A stretch of DNA of 64,000 bases from Nakamurella sp. A5-74 (GTDB taxonomy: Bacteria > Actinomycetota > Actinomycetes > Mycobacteriales > Nakamurellaceae): NCBI RefSeq assembly GCF_040438885.1, contig NZ_CP159218.1, forward strand, positions 4,340,001-4,404,000, in the 5' to 3' direction. Numbering within the stretch: the stretch's first letter is position 1; each line of letters starts with the position of its first letter. Below, piece after piece: positions 26,038-34,625 of the stretch. The translations under genes and the position numbers were made by a program. A model generated the notes under the pieces. The model made no database searches. It saw only the letters and a list, made by a program, of their open reading frames with translations, and had not been told where the DNA came from.

Positions 26038-27201
26038 ATGCGCGTACTGGGCATGATCTCCGGGACCTCCCACGACGGGGTCGACGTCGCCGTCGTCGAG
26101 TTCACCGCCGAGGGCGACGTTCTGCACGGAACGCTCGTCACCAGCGGTACGACGGCCTACCCGGCTGCGCTCCGCGCACGGTTGGTCGCAGCCCTCCCGC
26201 CGTCGGCACTGCCGATGGCCGAGGTGTGCGCTCTGGACACCGAGCTCGGCCAGTTCTTCGCGTCTTGTGCGGCGGCCACCATCGCCGACTGCGGCGAGGT
26301 CGATCTGGTCTGCACCCACGGCCAGACGGTCTTCCACTGGATCGAGGAGGGCCGCGCGCGCGGCACCCTGCAGCTCGGGCAGCCTGCCTTCCTGACCGAG
26401 GCCACCGGAGCGAGCGTCGTCTCCGATGTCCGCAGCCGGGACATCGCCGCCGGCGGACAGGGTGCGCCGCTGGTCCCGGTCCTGGATCTGCTGCTGCTCG
26501 GTCAGGTCGGGAAGCGTTGCAGCGCACTGAATCTCGGCGGGATTGCAAACGTCACGGTCGTCCCCGGTCCGTCCGACGATTTCCTCCCCTACGCCTACGA
26601 CCTGGGCCCGGCCAACGCTCTCATCGATGCTGCCGCCCTGCAGCTCACCGGCCGATACTTCGACGCCGACGGCGCACTCGGAGCGGCAGGCACGCCCGAT
26701 GAGGATCTGCTCCGGTGGCTGCTCGCCGAGCCGTACTACGCCCTGCCGGCCCCGAAATCGACCGGCAAGGAGCTCTTCCACGCCGGCTACCTGGCCGAGA
26801 TCACACGTCAGTTCCCCCACCTCCGGGGCGCGGACCTGGTTGCGACCCTGACTGCCCTCACTGCGGAAGTCGTTGCTGCGGAGGCGATCCGGATCGGTCT
26901 GGAGTTGTTGGTGGTGTCCGGCGGCGGCGTGCGCAACCCGACGCTGATGACGATGATCCGGAACCGGCTGCCGGGCGTCGAGATCACCACCAGCGATACC
27001 TTCGGCGCACCGTCGGACACCAAGGAGGCCATCGCGTTCGCACTGATCGGCTACCTGACCGCGCACGGACTCCCGGGAAACGTCCCGTCCTGCACCGGGG
27101 CCGCCGGTCCACGGGTGCTCGGCAGTATCACGCCGGCCGGCAGCGGTTGGGCGATGCAACAGGCACCGATGCCGACAGCCTTGGTACTGCACACAGCCTG
27201 A
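26038..27201 (+). CDS. anmK: Anhydro-N-acetylmuramic acid kinase
   Basis: A 387-residue kinase of the ASKHA fold that phosphorylates and opens 1,6-anhydro-MurNAc during cell-wall recycling. It begins MRVLGMISGTSHDGVDVAVVEF, the family's phosphate-1 loop. It continues with TLQLGQPAFLTEATGASVVSDVRSRDIAAGGQGAPLVP and LNLGGIANVTVV, and ends with LVVSGGGVRNPTLM and FGAPSDTKEAIAFA. The length is normal. CACGGT lies 6 nt before the ATG. No muramic acid etherase neighbour is present in the window. Confidence 0.95.
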   Translation: MRVLGMISGTSHDGVDVAVVEFTAEGDVLHGTLVTSGTTAYPAALRARLVAALPPSALPMAEVCALDTELGQFFASCAAATIADCGEVDLVCTHGQTVFHWIEEGRARGTLQLGQPAFLTEATGASVVSDVRSRDIAAGGQGAPLVPVLDLLLLGQVGKRCSALNLGGIANVTVVPGPSDDFLPYAYDLGPANALIDAAALQLTGRYFDADGALGAAGTPDEDLLRWLLAEPYYALPAPKSTGKELFHAGYLAEITRQFPHLRGADLVATLTALTAEVVAAEAIRIGLELLVVSGGGVRNPTLMTMIRNRLPGVEITTSDTFGAPSDTKEAIAFALIGYLTAHGLPGNVPSCTGAAGPRVLGSITPAGSGWAMQQAPMPTALVLHTA

Positions 27202-27269
27202 TCGATCACCCGACGGGATCTCGACTCCTCCGTCGCCCGATCAGCGAGCGTGCTGGATCACCGCCATGG
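27202..27269. repeat. Single partial copy of the dispersed repeat
   Basis: gatcgatcacccgacgggatctcgactcctccgtcgcccgatcagcgagcg carries the gatcacc..gggatctcgac core between the convergent anmK and ligD genes. Confidence 0.6.
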
Positions 27270-29411
27270 TCAGCTCTCCCGGCGCACGTCGGCCGGGTCC
27301 TTGTCGGGGCGTACCCCGCGCCAGGTCGGCGCCCGCAGGCGGCCGTCCGGGGTCCACTCGAGAAATGCCACCTCGCCCACCAGCTCCGGGCGCACCCACA
27401 CCGCGTCCTTGACGTCCTCCCGCGGGACCTCCGCGGCCGGCCGGTCGACGGGGTCTCCCAACTGCTTCTCGAGCGCAGCGAGCGCTGCGTCGGTGAAGCC
27501 CGTTCCCACCCGGCCGCAGTACACCAGGGCGCCGTCGTCGTCCGGAACCGCCATCAGCAGCGACCCGATACCACCGGTACGTCGGCCACCTCCGCGGCGC
27601 CAACCGATCACCACGATCTCCTGCGCGCGTTGGTGTTTGATCTTCACCCAGTCCGCACTCCTGGTCCCCTGGCGGTAGAGCGAATCACCTCGCTTGGCGA
27701 TCACACCCTCCCAACCCTGCTCCCCGGTGAACCGCAGCGCCGCCTCGATGGGCCCGTCGATCCGGCCGGGGACCTCGACGTGTTCGCCGGCGAGCCCGAG
27801 CACATCCAGTACCCGACGCCGATCGTCATGGGCCTTGCCCTGCAACGAGACCCCGTCGACCTCGAGCACGTCGAAGGCGAAATAGCGCACCGGCACCGAG
27901 CGGATCAGCCTCGGGGTCGGGGAGTTCACGTTCATCCGTTGCTGCAACCTCGGGAAGCTCGTCCGCCCGTCGCCGTCGAGGGTGACGATCTCGCCGTCCA
28001 CCACCACCCGGTGGCCGTCAACGAGCTCGATCAGTTCGACGAGCTCCGGATAGCCGCCGGTCAGATCCCGCCCCGAACGTCCGATCAATCGCAACGAGCC
28101 GCGCCCCTCGACCGTGGCGTCGACCTCGGCGATCGCCCGGATCCCGTCCCATTTCCCTTCGTACCGCCACTGTTCACCCGTCACGCTGCCGGCCGTACCG
28201 GCAACTGCCGCCATCGGCAGCACCTGCGCGGCCCCGGCCACCCGTGCGACCTCCGATCGGGCAGACCTCTCCCGGGGCTGCGCGAGGTCACGTCGGACGA
28301 CCCTCCCGCGCGGCCCCTCGTTCGGGTCCGCCCAGCGGTGGCTGCCGTACTTCACCACCTTGTCCTCACCGCCGGTCGCTCCGCGGGACTGCATGGCTGC
28401 CACGGCATACGCTGCCGCGGCCACCCGGGCATCGCTCTGCCGATCCTCGGTGCGGCCCGGATCGGCCGACAGGCTGGTGGACTCATCTGTGCGCTGCGGT
28501 CCGTCGGGCGCCGCGAAGAACTCACCCCACGGATCGTCGCCGCCCCGGACGCGCTCGAGGACCTCATCCAGATCGAGCTGGCGGAGTGCCGGGTCCGCGA
28601 TCTCCTCCCATGTTCGGGGTGCGGCCACCGTCGGCGCTTCCCGACCTCGCAACGAATACGGCGCGATCGTCGTCTTGGCAGCGCTGTTCTGCGACCAGTC
28701 GAGGAATATCTTGCTGTCCCGCAACGACTTCGCCATCCTGGACGTGACCGTGCCCGGTCGCTGGGCCTGCAGCGCCTCGGCGACGGCCTTGGCCACCGCC
28801 GACACCTCGTCCGACGTCCGCCGGCCGTCGAGGGGGACGTACAGGTGGATACCCTTGGACCCGCTCGTCACCGGGACGGCATCAGAGCCCGCTTGCTGCA
28901 GGACTTCCCGGAGCAACAGCGCCACCTCGGCGCACGCCGGTAGGCCGATCCCGGGGCCCGGATCCAGGTCGAACACCATCCGGTCCGGACGGTCCGGTAG
29001 GTGGTCGTGGAACCGCCACTGCGGCACGTGCAGTTCCAGCGCCGCCATCTGCGCCATCCAGGTGAGCACGGCCGGCGAGTCGACCAGGGGGTAGGTCACC
29101 GGGCCGTCGGTGTGCGGAAGAGTCTCCCGCGCGATCCAGGACGGCGCTCCCGGCTCCAGGTTCTTGACGAAGAAGGGGTCGCTCGCCACCCCGTGCGGCC
29201 ATCGCTTGCGGGTCACCGGGCGACCCTCGAGCACCGGGAGCAGCACCGGCGCCACGATGGCGTAGTACCGGAGCACCTCGGCCTTGGTGGTCCCGGTCTC
29301 CGGGTACAGCACCTTGTCCAGGTTGGTCACGGCCAGCTGTCGACCGTCGACCCGGACGGTCGTCTGCTCGTCGGAGCCGGTGGCGCGAGACCTCGGCGGC
29401 ATCGACGACAC
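27270..29411 (-). CDS. ligD: ATP-dependent DNA ligase LigD (polymerase + ligase domains)
   Basis: A 713-residue end-joining ligase. Residues about 20-300 form the archaeo-eukaryotic primase-type polymerase domain, with the catalytic DxD in MVFDLDPG (148-150) and SGSKGIHLYVPLD. The ligase domain starts about residue 410; the nucleotidyl-lysine is K420 in YEGKWDGIRA. Later motifs include VVDGEIVTLD and WEGVIAKRGDSLY, and a C-terminal OB domain follows. The roughly 100-residue linker lacks any 3'-phosphoesterase motif, so the PE domain found in mycobacterial LigD is absent. It works with Ku to repair double-strand breaks. Divergent from ku across 101 bp. Confidence 0.95.
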   Translation of the reverse strand: MSSMPPRSRATGSDEQTTVRVDGRQLAVTNLDKVLYPETGTTKAEVLRYYAIVAPVLLPVLEGRPVTRKRWPHGVASDPFFVKNLEPGAPSWIARETLPHTDGPVTYPLVDSPAVLTWMAQMAALELHVPQWRFHDHLPDRPDRMVFDLDPGPGIGLPACAEVALLLREVLQQAGSDAVPVTSGSKGIHLYVPLDGRRTSDEVSAVAKAVAEALQAQRPGTVTSRMAKSLRDSKIFLDWSQNSAAKTTIAPYSLRGREAPTVAAPRTWEEIADPALRQLDLDEVLERVRGGDDPWGEFFAAPDGPQRTDESTSLSADPGRTEDRQSDARVAAAAYAVAAMQSRGATGGEDKVVKYGSHRWADPNEGPRGRVVRRDLAQPRERSARSEVARVAGAAQVLPMAAVAGTAGSVTGEQWRYEGKWDGIRAIAEVDATVEGRGSLRLIGRSGRDLTGGYPELVELIELVDGHRVVVDGEIVTLDGDGRTSFPRLQQRMNVNSPTPRLIRSVPVRYFAFDVLEVDGVSLQGKAHDDRRRVLDVLGLAGEHVEVPGRIDGPIEAALRFTGEQGWEGVIAKRGDSLYRQGTRSADWVKIKHQRAQEIVVIGWRRGGGRRTGGIGSLLMAVPDDDGALVYCGRVGTGFTDAALAALEKQLGDPVDRPAAEVPREDVKDAVWVRPELVGEVAFLEWTPDGRLRAPTWRGVRPDKDPADVRRES

Positions 29412-29512
29412 CTCCGTCCTTCAGCCCGTGCGGAACGTGCGGACCTGCCGGTCGACAAGTTCGTCGCCCGATTCTCCTCGCTACTGTCGGTGGGACAGGT
29501 CATCATGGTTCC

Positions 29513-30442
29513 ATGCGATCCATCTGGAAAGGCTCCGTTGCGTTCGGGCTGGTCAACGTGCCCGTGCGGCTGTACAGCGCGACCGAGGACAGGGACGTCA
29601 AGTTCTCCCAGGTCCACGGCAAGGACGGCGGGAAGATCCGCTACCAACGCATCTGCGAACTCGACGGCGAGGTGGTCCCGTTCGCCGAGATCGAGAAGGC
29701 GTACAACAGCGAGGACGGGCAGACCATCGTCCTGTCGGCGGAGGATTTCAAGAGCCTGCCCTCGGAGGAGGACCGGGAGATCGCGGTCCAGAGCTTCGTC
29801 CCGACCGAGCAGGTGGACGCGCTGATGTACGACAAGGCCTACTACCTGGAGCCGGCCGGCAAGTCCGCCAAGCCCTACCAGCTGCTGCTGGAGACGCTGG
29901 AGAAGACCGATCGGCTGGCCATCGTCAGTTTCGCCCTGCGCCAGAAGACGCGGCTCGCCGCACTACGGGTGCGGGACGGCATCCTGGTGCTGCAGACCCT
30001 GCTCTGGCCGGACGAGGTCCGCGAGGCGGAGTTCCCGGCGCTCGAAGACCCGGTGAAGCTCTCCCCGGCCGAGAAGAAGATGGCCACCATGCTCGTCGAT
30101 TCGTTCGCCGACGACTTCCACCCGGAGAATTTCACCGACAGCTACCGCGCCGAACTGCAGCAGCTGATCGACGCGAAGCTGGAAGGCGGCGAGGCGTTCC
30201 CGACGAAGACCGCCGACGACGACGGTGAGGACGCAGAGGTGGTCGACCTGTTGGCCGCCCTCGAACGCAGCGTCGCCAAGCGGAAGGAAGCGGGCAGCGG
30301 ACCGAGCGCCAAGAAGACGACCCCCGCCAAGAAGGCGACCGGCGCCAAGACCACGGCCGCCCGCGCGAAGGCCGCGGACAAGGACGACGACGAGGACGAG
30401 GACGAGAAGCCGGCTCGTCGACGGTCGTCGAAGGCCGGCTGA
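29513..30442 (+). CDS. ku: Bacterial Ku protein
   Basis: A 309-residue Ku homologue starting MRSIWKGSVAFGLVNVPVRLYSA, the invariant bacterial Ku N terminus. The core beta-barrel ring and helical segment (PVKLSPAEKKMATMLVDSF) follow, and the minimal LigD-recruiting region is near residues 215-250. The C-terminal tail of about 45 residues is Lys/Ala-rich then Asp/Glu-rich (KKTTPAKKATGAK, then DKDDDEDEDE). Lysine tails in actinomycete Ku aid DNA binding and threading. CATCAT 6 nt before the ATG suggests a leaderless transcript. It shares a promoter region with ligD. Confidence 0.97.
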   Translation: MRSIWKGSVAFGLVNVPVRLYSATEDRDVKFSQVHGKDGGKIRYQRICELDGEVVPFAEIEKAYNSEDGQTIVLSAEDFKSLPSEEDREIAVQSFVPTEQVDALMYDKAYYLEPAGKSAKPYQLLLETLEKTDRLAIVSFALRQKTRLAALRVRDGILVLQTLLWPDEVREAEFPALEDPVKLSPAEKKMATMLVDSFADDFHPENFTDSYRAELQQLIDAKLEGGEAFPTKTADDDGEDAEVVDLLAALERSVAKRKEAGSGPSAKKTTPAKKATGAKTTAARAKAADKDDDEDEDEKPARRRSSKAG

Positions 30443-30570
30443 CCCGATCGGGCACGGCCAATCACCCATCCGGGACGATTGGTCACCGAAGCGGACGGGT
30501 AGCAGACCGAAGGCCGTCGCATTTGCGCAGCCGTTGTGCCGCTGAGGGCGGCCGAGAGATGGAGATCGAC

Positions 30571-30822
30571 ATGGGTATCGGCATCGGCATTGTGCTGTTG
30601 GTGATCGGCGCGATCCTCGCCTTCGCGGTCAACTTCGACATCAGTGGAATCGACGTCCACATCATCGGCTACATCGTGATGGCCGGCGGTCTGATCGCTC
30701 TGCTGTTCGGTCTGGCGGTCCAGCTGCCGCGCACCCGGCGCAATCGCTCGACCGCGATCACCACTGATCAGGCCGGGCGCCAGTACGTCACCGAGCGTGA
30801 CGATCGGATCGACGGCATCTGA
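30571..30822 (+). CDS. Small two-helix membrane protein, DUF6458-like
   Basis: An 83-residue protein beginning MGIGIGIVLLVIGAILAFAVNFDI, then a second helix IIGYIVMAGGLIALLFGLAV and a charged cytoplasmic tail. This is the layout of the small actinobacterial DUF6458 family. The ATG at 30571 has ggag 8 nt upstream and is preferred over the in-frame ATG at 30559. GATT-N16-GGGTAG at about 30476-30501 weakly resembles a stress sigma-factor promoter. Function unknown. Confidence 0.8.
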   Translation: MGIGIGIVLLVIGAILAFAVNFDISGIDVHIIGYIVMAGGLIALLFGLAVQLPRTRRNRSTAITTDQAGRQYVTERDDRIDGI

Positions 30823-30858
30823 GGGCACGACGCCCCGCATCGCTGCGATCGGCAGACC

Positions 30859-31491
30859 TCAGCGCGGCTGGACCGCGCGCAGGTGACGCCGCGGTCCGGT
30901 GGAGCCACCCGTCGACCCGGCACCGTTGAGCGTGGCCACCGCAGCCGGCTCCTCGTTCTCGCTCCACACCTCTGCGACGGCCAGGTAACTCGTGGACGAC
31001 CAGCGACCCCCGACGTACTCGCACTTGGGGGCGCCTTCGACCGACGCGCCGTCGATGGAGAGTTCGCCCAGCTCGCAGGGTAGGTAGACGTTCGAGAGCG
31101 CCAGCGACGTGTCCCCGAGCGGGAACGACGGATCCGCGAACTGACGACGGTCCTTGACGCCGCCGATCCGGAGTCGGACCCCGCCACCGCTGGCGCGCAG
31201 ACCGGAGAACAGGTCGGAGGAGATCTCCACCCGGTCGTCCAGGTGGGTGATGTCGTCCGTCGGACCCAGGCCGCTGAATTCAGGGAAGTGCCGGGTGAAG
31301 CGCTCCAACAGGATCCGCGCGAGATGCTCGTCGGTGCCGATCGTTCGCCACCCGCTGCGGTCGGCCACGATCATCGCCGTCCCGACGCCCCACACCGACC
31401 AGTCGACGGTCCACAGGCTTGCAGCAGCGACCACGCCGGCGTCGTCGAACAACTGCAGTCCGGGATTGGCCCCGACCAGTACGACACTCAT
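30859..31491 (-). CDS. Hypothetical protein
   Basis: A 210-residue soluble protein with no recognised family. It starts MSVVLVGANPGLQLFDDAGVVAAASLWTVDWSVWGVGTAM and contains a predicted mixed alpha/beta body (ARILLERFTRHFPEF; VRLRIGGVKDRRQFADPSFPLGD) and one segment YLPCELGELSIDG. Its last 25 residues are low-complexity Gly/Ser/Arg. There is no signal peptide or membrane helix. It lies alone between two small stress-type membrane proteins on the other strand. Codon use and length support a real gene. Confidence 0.65.
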   Translation of the reverse strand: MSVVLVGANPGLQLFDDAGVVAAASLWTVDWSVWGVGTAMIVADRSGWRTIGTDEHLARILLERFTRHFPEFSGLGPTDDITHLDDRVEISSDLFSGLRASGGGVRLRIGGVKDRRQFADPSFPLGDTSLALSNVYLPCELGELSIDGASVEGAPKCEYVGGRWSSTSYLAVAEVWSENEEPAAVATLNGAGSTGGSTGPRRHLRAVQPR

Positions 31492-31851
31492 GGCCTCTCC
31501 TCGAGATCAGCGGCACACGCCGTCGACGGCGGCCGGCACGGCTCGTTCGGTCACGGGACACTGCCTGGTCGGGATCGGTGGCGCAGCTCGTTGCCGATGT
31601 GCGGGCGCACCACCGCTCCCGATCTTGCCGGACGCCGATCCCGGCCACGCCCGGCATAGCTGCACTGCGCCTGCTCCGGTGACCGCACCCCGACAGTCGA
31701 TCACCTGGTCCGCTCCTGACGCGTCCAGACTGCTCCGAACTGCTGTCGGCCGCCACCCGGAAACCAGCGCCGTGACCGTTTCGTGAAGGAGGAGGGGGGG
31801 TACCACCTGGACGGCGCGACCAAAGTCGCACGTCAACAGGAGGAGTAGTCA
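31492..31851. other. 360-bp divergent upstream region
   Basis: It separates the minus-strand hypothetical gene from the GlsB-like gene. The last 80 bp carry the SigB/SigF-like promoter described separately, including a run of seven G residues at 31794-31800. No gene was recognised. Confidence 0.5.
31778..31803 (+). promoter_or_regulatory. SigB/SigF-like stress promoter for the GlsB gene
   Basis: GTTT at 31778-31781, 16 nt, then GGGTAC at 31798-31803 fits the actinobacterial general-stress promoter pattern GTTT-N14-17-GGGTAT. It lies about 48 nt upstream of the GlsB-like start, which has its own ribosome-binding site aggagg. Confidence 0.6.
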
Positions 31852-32127
31852 ATGATCGGCTTCATCATCATGCTCATCGTCATCGGCCTGATCGCCGGCG
31901 CGATCGGCCGTCTCGTGGTCAAGGGCACCGGTGGCATGTCCATCCCCTTGACCATCCTGCTCGGGATCATCGGAAGCTTCGTCGGTGGTTTCCTCGGCCG
32001 CCTGTTCTTCGGGGCGGATTCCAAGGACGGCTGGTTCCAGGCCTCCGGCATCATCGGTTCCATCATCGGTGCGATCATCGTCGTCTTCCTCTTCGTCCGG
32101 TTCTCCGGCAAGAAGTCGATCAGCTGA
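31852..32127 (+). CDS. GlsB/YeaQ/YmgE-family stress-response membrane protein
   Basis: A 91-residue protein with three hydrophobic helices: IIMLIVIGLIAGAIGRLVV, IPLTILLGIIGSFVGGFLGRLFF and ASGIIGSIIGAIIVVFLFV. The Gly-zipper-rich pattern is that of the transglycosylase-associated (YeaQ/GlsB) family. These small membrane proteins are typically induced by general stress, in line with the SigB/SigF-like promoter just upstream. A strong ribosome-binding site (caggaggag) precedes the ATG. It converges with the TetR regulator. Confidence 0.93.
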   Translation: MIGFIIMLIVIGLIAGAIGRLVVKGTGGMSIPLTILLGIIGSFVGGFLGRLFFGADSKDGWFQASGIIGSIIGAIIVVFLFVRFSGKKSIS

Positions 32128-32139
32128 TCTGCAGCCACC

Positions 32140-32898
32140 TCAGCGCAGTCCGATCCGGTCGGCCAGGTTCGCCCAGCACCACAGGGCGAACCGGTCGGCC
32201 GGATCGAACGTGTTCGCCAACTGGCCGAAGAGCTCCGAGCTGACCACGCCGAGCAGGTACGTCCAGCACTCGGCGGCCCGCACCACGACGATCGGCGGCA
32301 CCTCCGCCGTGCGGCCCAGGCCGTCCAGCACCTGAGCCGCCTGCATCACCAGTACCGGGTCGAGTTCGGTGTCTCCGACCTCCAGCCGGCCGGCACCCCA
32401 CGCCGCCACCACTACGTCGAACACCAGCAGGATCACCCGCGTTGCCGGCTCGATGGTGGTCTGCGGCGCCTGGTACCCGGGCACCGGGGAGCCGTAGATC
32501 AGGGCCCACTCCTGCGGATGGCCCTTTGCCCACACGCGCACCGCCCCGCAGATGTCGATGAATCTCTGTCGCAAGGACGCATCCGGCTGATCCCCAGCTG
32601 ACGCCACCGCGTCGCCGAGATTTCCGTACGACTGCACGATCAGCGCGGTCAGAAGGTCGTCCCGGCTCGGGAAGTAGCGGTAGATCGCGGAGGACACCAT
32701 CCCCAGATCACGCGAGATCGCGCGCAGCGACAGCCCGTCCGCTCCGTGCTCCACCAGATGACGACGAGCCAACACCAGGATCTCCGCCGTGAGCGACTCG
32801 CGAGCGATCGCCCGCGCTGTCGGCTTCTTGGACCCGGTCCCACTCGATCCGCTGCCGCTCGATCCGGTCCCGCTCGATCCAGGCTGCTCGGTGGACAT
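32140..32898 (-). CDS. TetR/AcrR-family transcriptional regulator
   Basis: A 252-residue regulator. The N-terminal about 25 residues are a Ser/Gly repeat (SGTGSSGSGSSGTGS), encoded by short tandem DNA repeats around 32830-32880. The TetR helix-turn-helix follows: LVEHGADGLSLRAISRDLGMVSSAIYRYFPSRDDLLTALI. The C-terminal part fits TetR_C_13/WHG-type ligand-binding domains. It is divergent, 73 bp apart, from the F420-type nitroreductase gene, a likely target. The ligand is unknown. Confidence 0.92.
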   Translation of the reverse strand: MSTEQPGSSGTGSSGSGSSGTGSKKPTARAIARESLTAEILVLARRHLVEHGADGLSLRAISRDLGMVSSAIYRYFPSRDDLLTALIVQSYGNLGDAVASAGDQPDASLRQRFIDICGAVRVWAKGHPQEWALIYGSPVPGYQAPQTTIEPATRVILLVFDVVVAAWGAGRLEVGDTELDPVLVMQAAQVLDGLGRTAEVPPIVVVRAAECWTYLLGVVSSELFGQLANTFDPADRFALWCWANLADRIGLR

Positions 32899-32971
32899 GG
32901 CAGCAGACTATCGAAAAGAGAGCGATGATCTCGCACGGACGCGACCGGCGCGAAGGGCGCACAATGGGGAC

Positions 32972-33400
32972 ATGACCGCTCCCGCGAATGCCACTCCCTG
33001 GGTCCAGCAGCAGCTCGAGAAGATCGACGCGGCCGGTGGCGACACCTCCGTCGTCGACGTGATGGGCCTACCGATCGTCGTGGTGACGATGACCGGCGCC
33101 AAGAGCAGCCAGCCACGTCGAGTCCCGTTGATGCGCGTCGAACACGACGGCAACTACGCGGCCGTCGGCAGCAAGGGCGGCGACGCCAAGGACCCGGTCT
33201 GGGTGAACAACATCAAGGCCGACCCGCACGTCACCGTGTTGGACGGTACCCAGTCGCACACCTTGCGGTCACGTGAGATCACCGGCGACGAGCGGGCGCA
33301 GTGGTGGGATCGCTGTGTCGCCGCCTACCCGCCGTACGCCGAGTACCAGACGAAGACCGACCGCCTGATCCCCGTCTTCCTTCTCGAACCGACCAGCTGA
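32972..33400 (+). CDS. Nitroreductase/deazaflavin (F420)-dependent oxidoreductase, Ddn-like
   Basis: A 142-residue split-barrel protein of the DUF385/Ddn family. It has VTMTGAKSSQPRRVPLMRVEHDGNYAAVGSKGGDAKDPVWVNNIKADPHV, the F420-binding signature, and ends with YQTKTDRLIPVFLLEP. These enzymes use reduced F420 to reduce quinones or nitro compounds. CACAAT lies 6 nt before the ATG, consistent with a leaderless mRNA. The next gene begins immediately at the stop. Confidence 0.93.
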   Translation: MTAPANATPWVQQQLEKIDAAGGDTSVVDVMGLPIVVVTMTGAKSSQPRRVPLMRVEHDGNYAAVGSKGGDAKDPVWVNNIKADPHVTVLDGTQSHTLRSREITGDERAQWWDRCVAAYPPYAEYQTKTDRLIPVFLLEPTS

Positions 33401-33919
33401 GTGGGCGCTCCGGGGCGCGCTGACCGAACCGTCACGGTCCAGCGCGCGATCGACGCCACCCCGAACACGATCTTCGAGGTGCTCGCCGATCCGTCCCGGC
33501 ACAGCGACCTCGACGGCTCCGGAACTCTGCGGGGGGAGGCGCGCGGGCCTGTTCGGCTCTCCGCCGGCGCGAAGTTCTCGATGGCGATGCAGCAGGGCAG
33601 GGCGAACTACCGCTCGCTCAACCGGGTCATCGAGTTCGACGAAGGCCGGGCGCTGGCCTGGGAGACCGTCGGGGAGTATCGCGGCCGGCGGTTCGTCGGC
33701 GGACACCGCTGGCGCTTCCAACTGATCCCGCAGGAGTCGGCCCCCGGCCAGGACAGCACCTCGACCCTGGTCCTGCACAGCTACGACTGGGGCGCAGCGC
33801 TGGCCGCGCCGGTGATCCGCGCGCTGGGGTATCCGCGCCGCGCCGTCGGCTCGATGGAGCGGACCCTGCAGCGGCTGGCCGACACGATCAGCTCTGAGAA
33901 CGATCGCTCCGGCAGCTGA
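33401..33919 (+). CDS. SRPBCC-family polyketide cyclase-like protein
   Basis: A 172-residue START/Bet v 1-like protein: TVQRAIDATPNTIFEVLADPSRHSDLDGSG is the typical first helix-grip strand, followed by VIEFDEGRALAWETVGEYRGRRFVGGHRWRFQL and a long C-terminal helix ending MERTLQRLADTI. The GTG start is the base after the upstream TGA, so it is probably translationally coupled to the Ddn-like gene. Such folds bind hydrophobic ligands. No catalytic motif is evident. Confidence 0.85.
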   Translation: MGAPGRADRTVTVQRAIDATPNTIFEVLADPSRHSDLDGSGTLRGEARGPVRLSAGAKFSMAMQQGRANYRSLNRVIEFDEGRALAWETVGEYRGRRFVGGHRWRFQLIPQESAPGQDSTSTLVLHSYDWGAALAAPVIRALGYPRRAVGSMERTLQRLADTISSENDRSGS

Positions 33920-33934
33920 GTCCCACCAGGGCGA

Positions 33935-34489
33935 TCAGTCCGCGGCTCGTTGCCGGGCACGGTAGGCAGCGACGTTCTCCCGATTACCGCAGGTGGTGTC
34001 GCAGAACCGCTTGGAACGGTTCTTCGACAGATCGACCAGTACGTCGTCGCACCCGTCGGCCTCGCACACCCGGAGCCGGTTGATGCCGTCGGCCCGGATC
34101 ACGTCGATCGCCGCCACCGCGAATTCAACGCCTACTCGCACAGCGAACGGCTGGTCCGCCCTGGTCGCATGGACGTGCCAGCCCAGGTCACTGTGGTTCA
34201 CCAGCTGCGGCAGCGCCTGACCTTCCTGCAACAGCAGGTTCACCTCGTCGACCAGCGCCTCGGTGTCCAGCTGCCAGGCCCGCCGCAGACGGCTCCGCAT
34301 CGCGCGCACTTCCTGCAGTTCTGCCTCGGTGCCGAGCAGGGCGCCGGTGTACTGCCAGGAGCGGAAGTAGCGGAACAGGTCGTCCCGGGACAGCATTCGC
34401 TCCGGCTCCCCGCTCGCGTCGCTCGGCGCGGTGTTCACCAGAGCGGCGGCACACTGCAGCATCAGGTCGGTGTCATGGGTGAACAGCAT
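33935..34489 (-). CDS. CGNR zinc-finger transcriptional regulator (ABATE domain)
   Basis: A 184-residue protein. The N-terminal about 120 residues resemble the ABATE (stress-related) domain. The C-terminal CGNR finger is RVCEADGCDDVLVDLSKNRSKRFCDTTCGNRENVAAYRARQ, with four Cys (CxxxxC...CxxxC) and the naming CGNR tetrad. CGNR proteins are DNA-binding regulators, frequently divergent from a transporter gene. Here the divergent neighbour is an EamA exporter, 136 bp away. The intergenic region holds tgctc-N7-gagca at 34520-34536 and the palindrome gtcatgac near 34549-34556 as candidate operators. Confidence 0.9.
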   Translation of the reverse strand: MLFTHDTDLMLQCAAALVNTAPSDASGEPERMLSRDDLFRYFRSWQYTGALLGTEAELQEVRAMRSRLRRAWQLDTEALVDEVNLLLQEGQALPQLVNHSDLGWHVHATRADQPFAVRVGVEFAVAAIDVIRADGINRLRVCEADGCDDVLVDLSKNRSKRFCDTTCGNRENVAAYRARQRAAD

Positions 34490-34625
34490 GTTGACTCCTG
34501 ACGTTTCCGCTCGCTAGAGTGCTCATGTCACGAGCATAAGCTTTTTCAGTCATGACAGGATTGTCTGCCGCCATCCGGCCGGCGTCCCGATCATCCCGCA
34601 TCCACCCCTGCATCCGAGGTCCGCC

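Noticed and set aside
25777-27192. Long upstream extension of the second ECF sigma frame (to 656 codons)
   Set aside because: It runs antisense through anmK and has no domain resemblance; the sigma factor itself is complete from about 25776.
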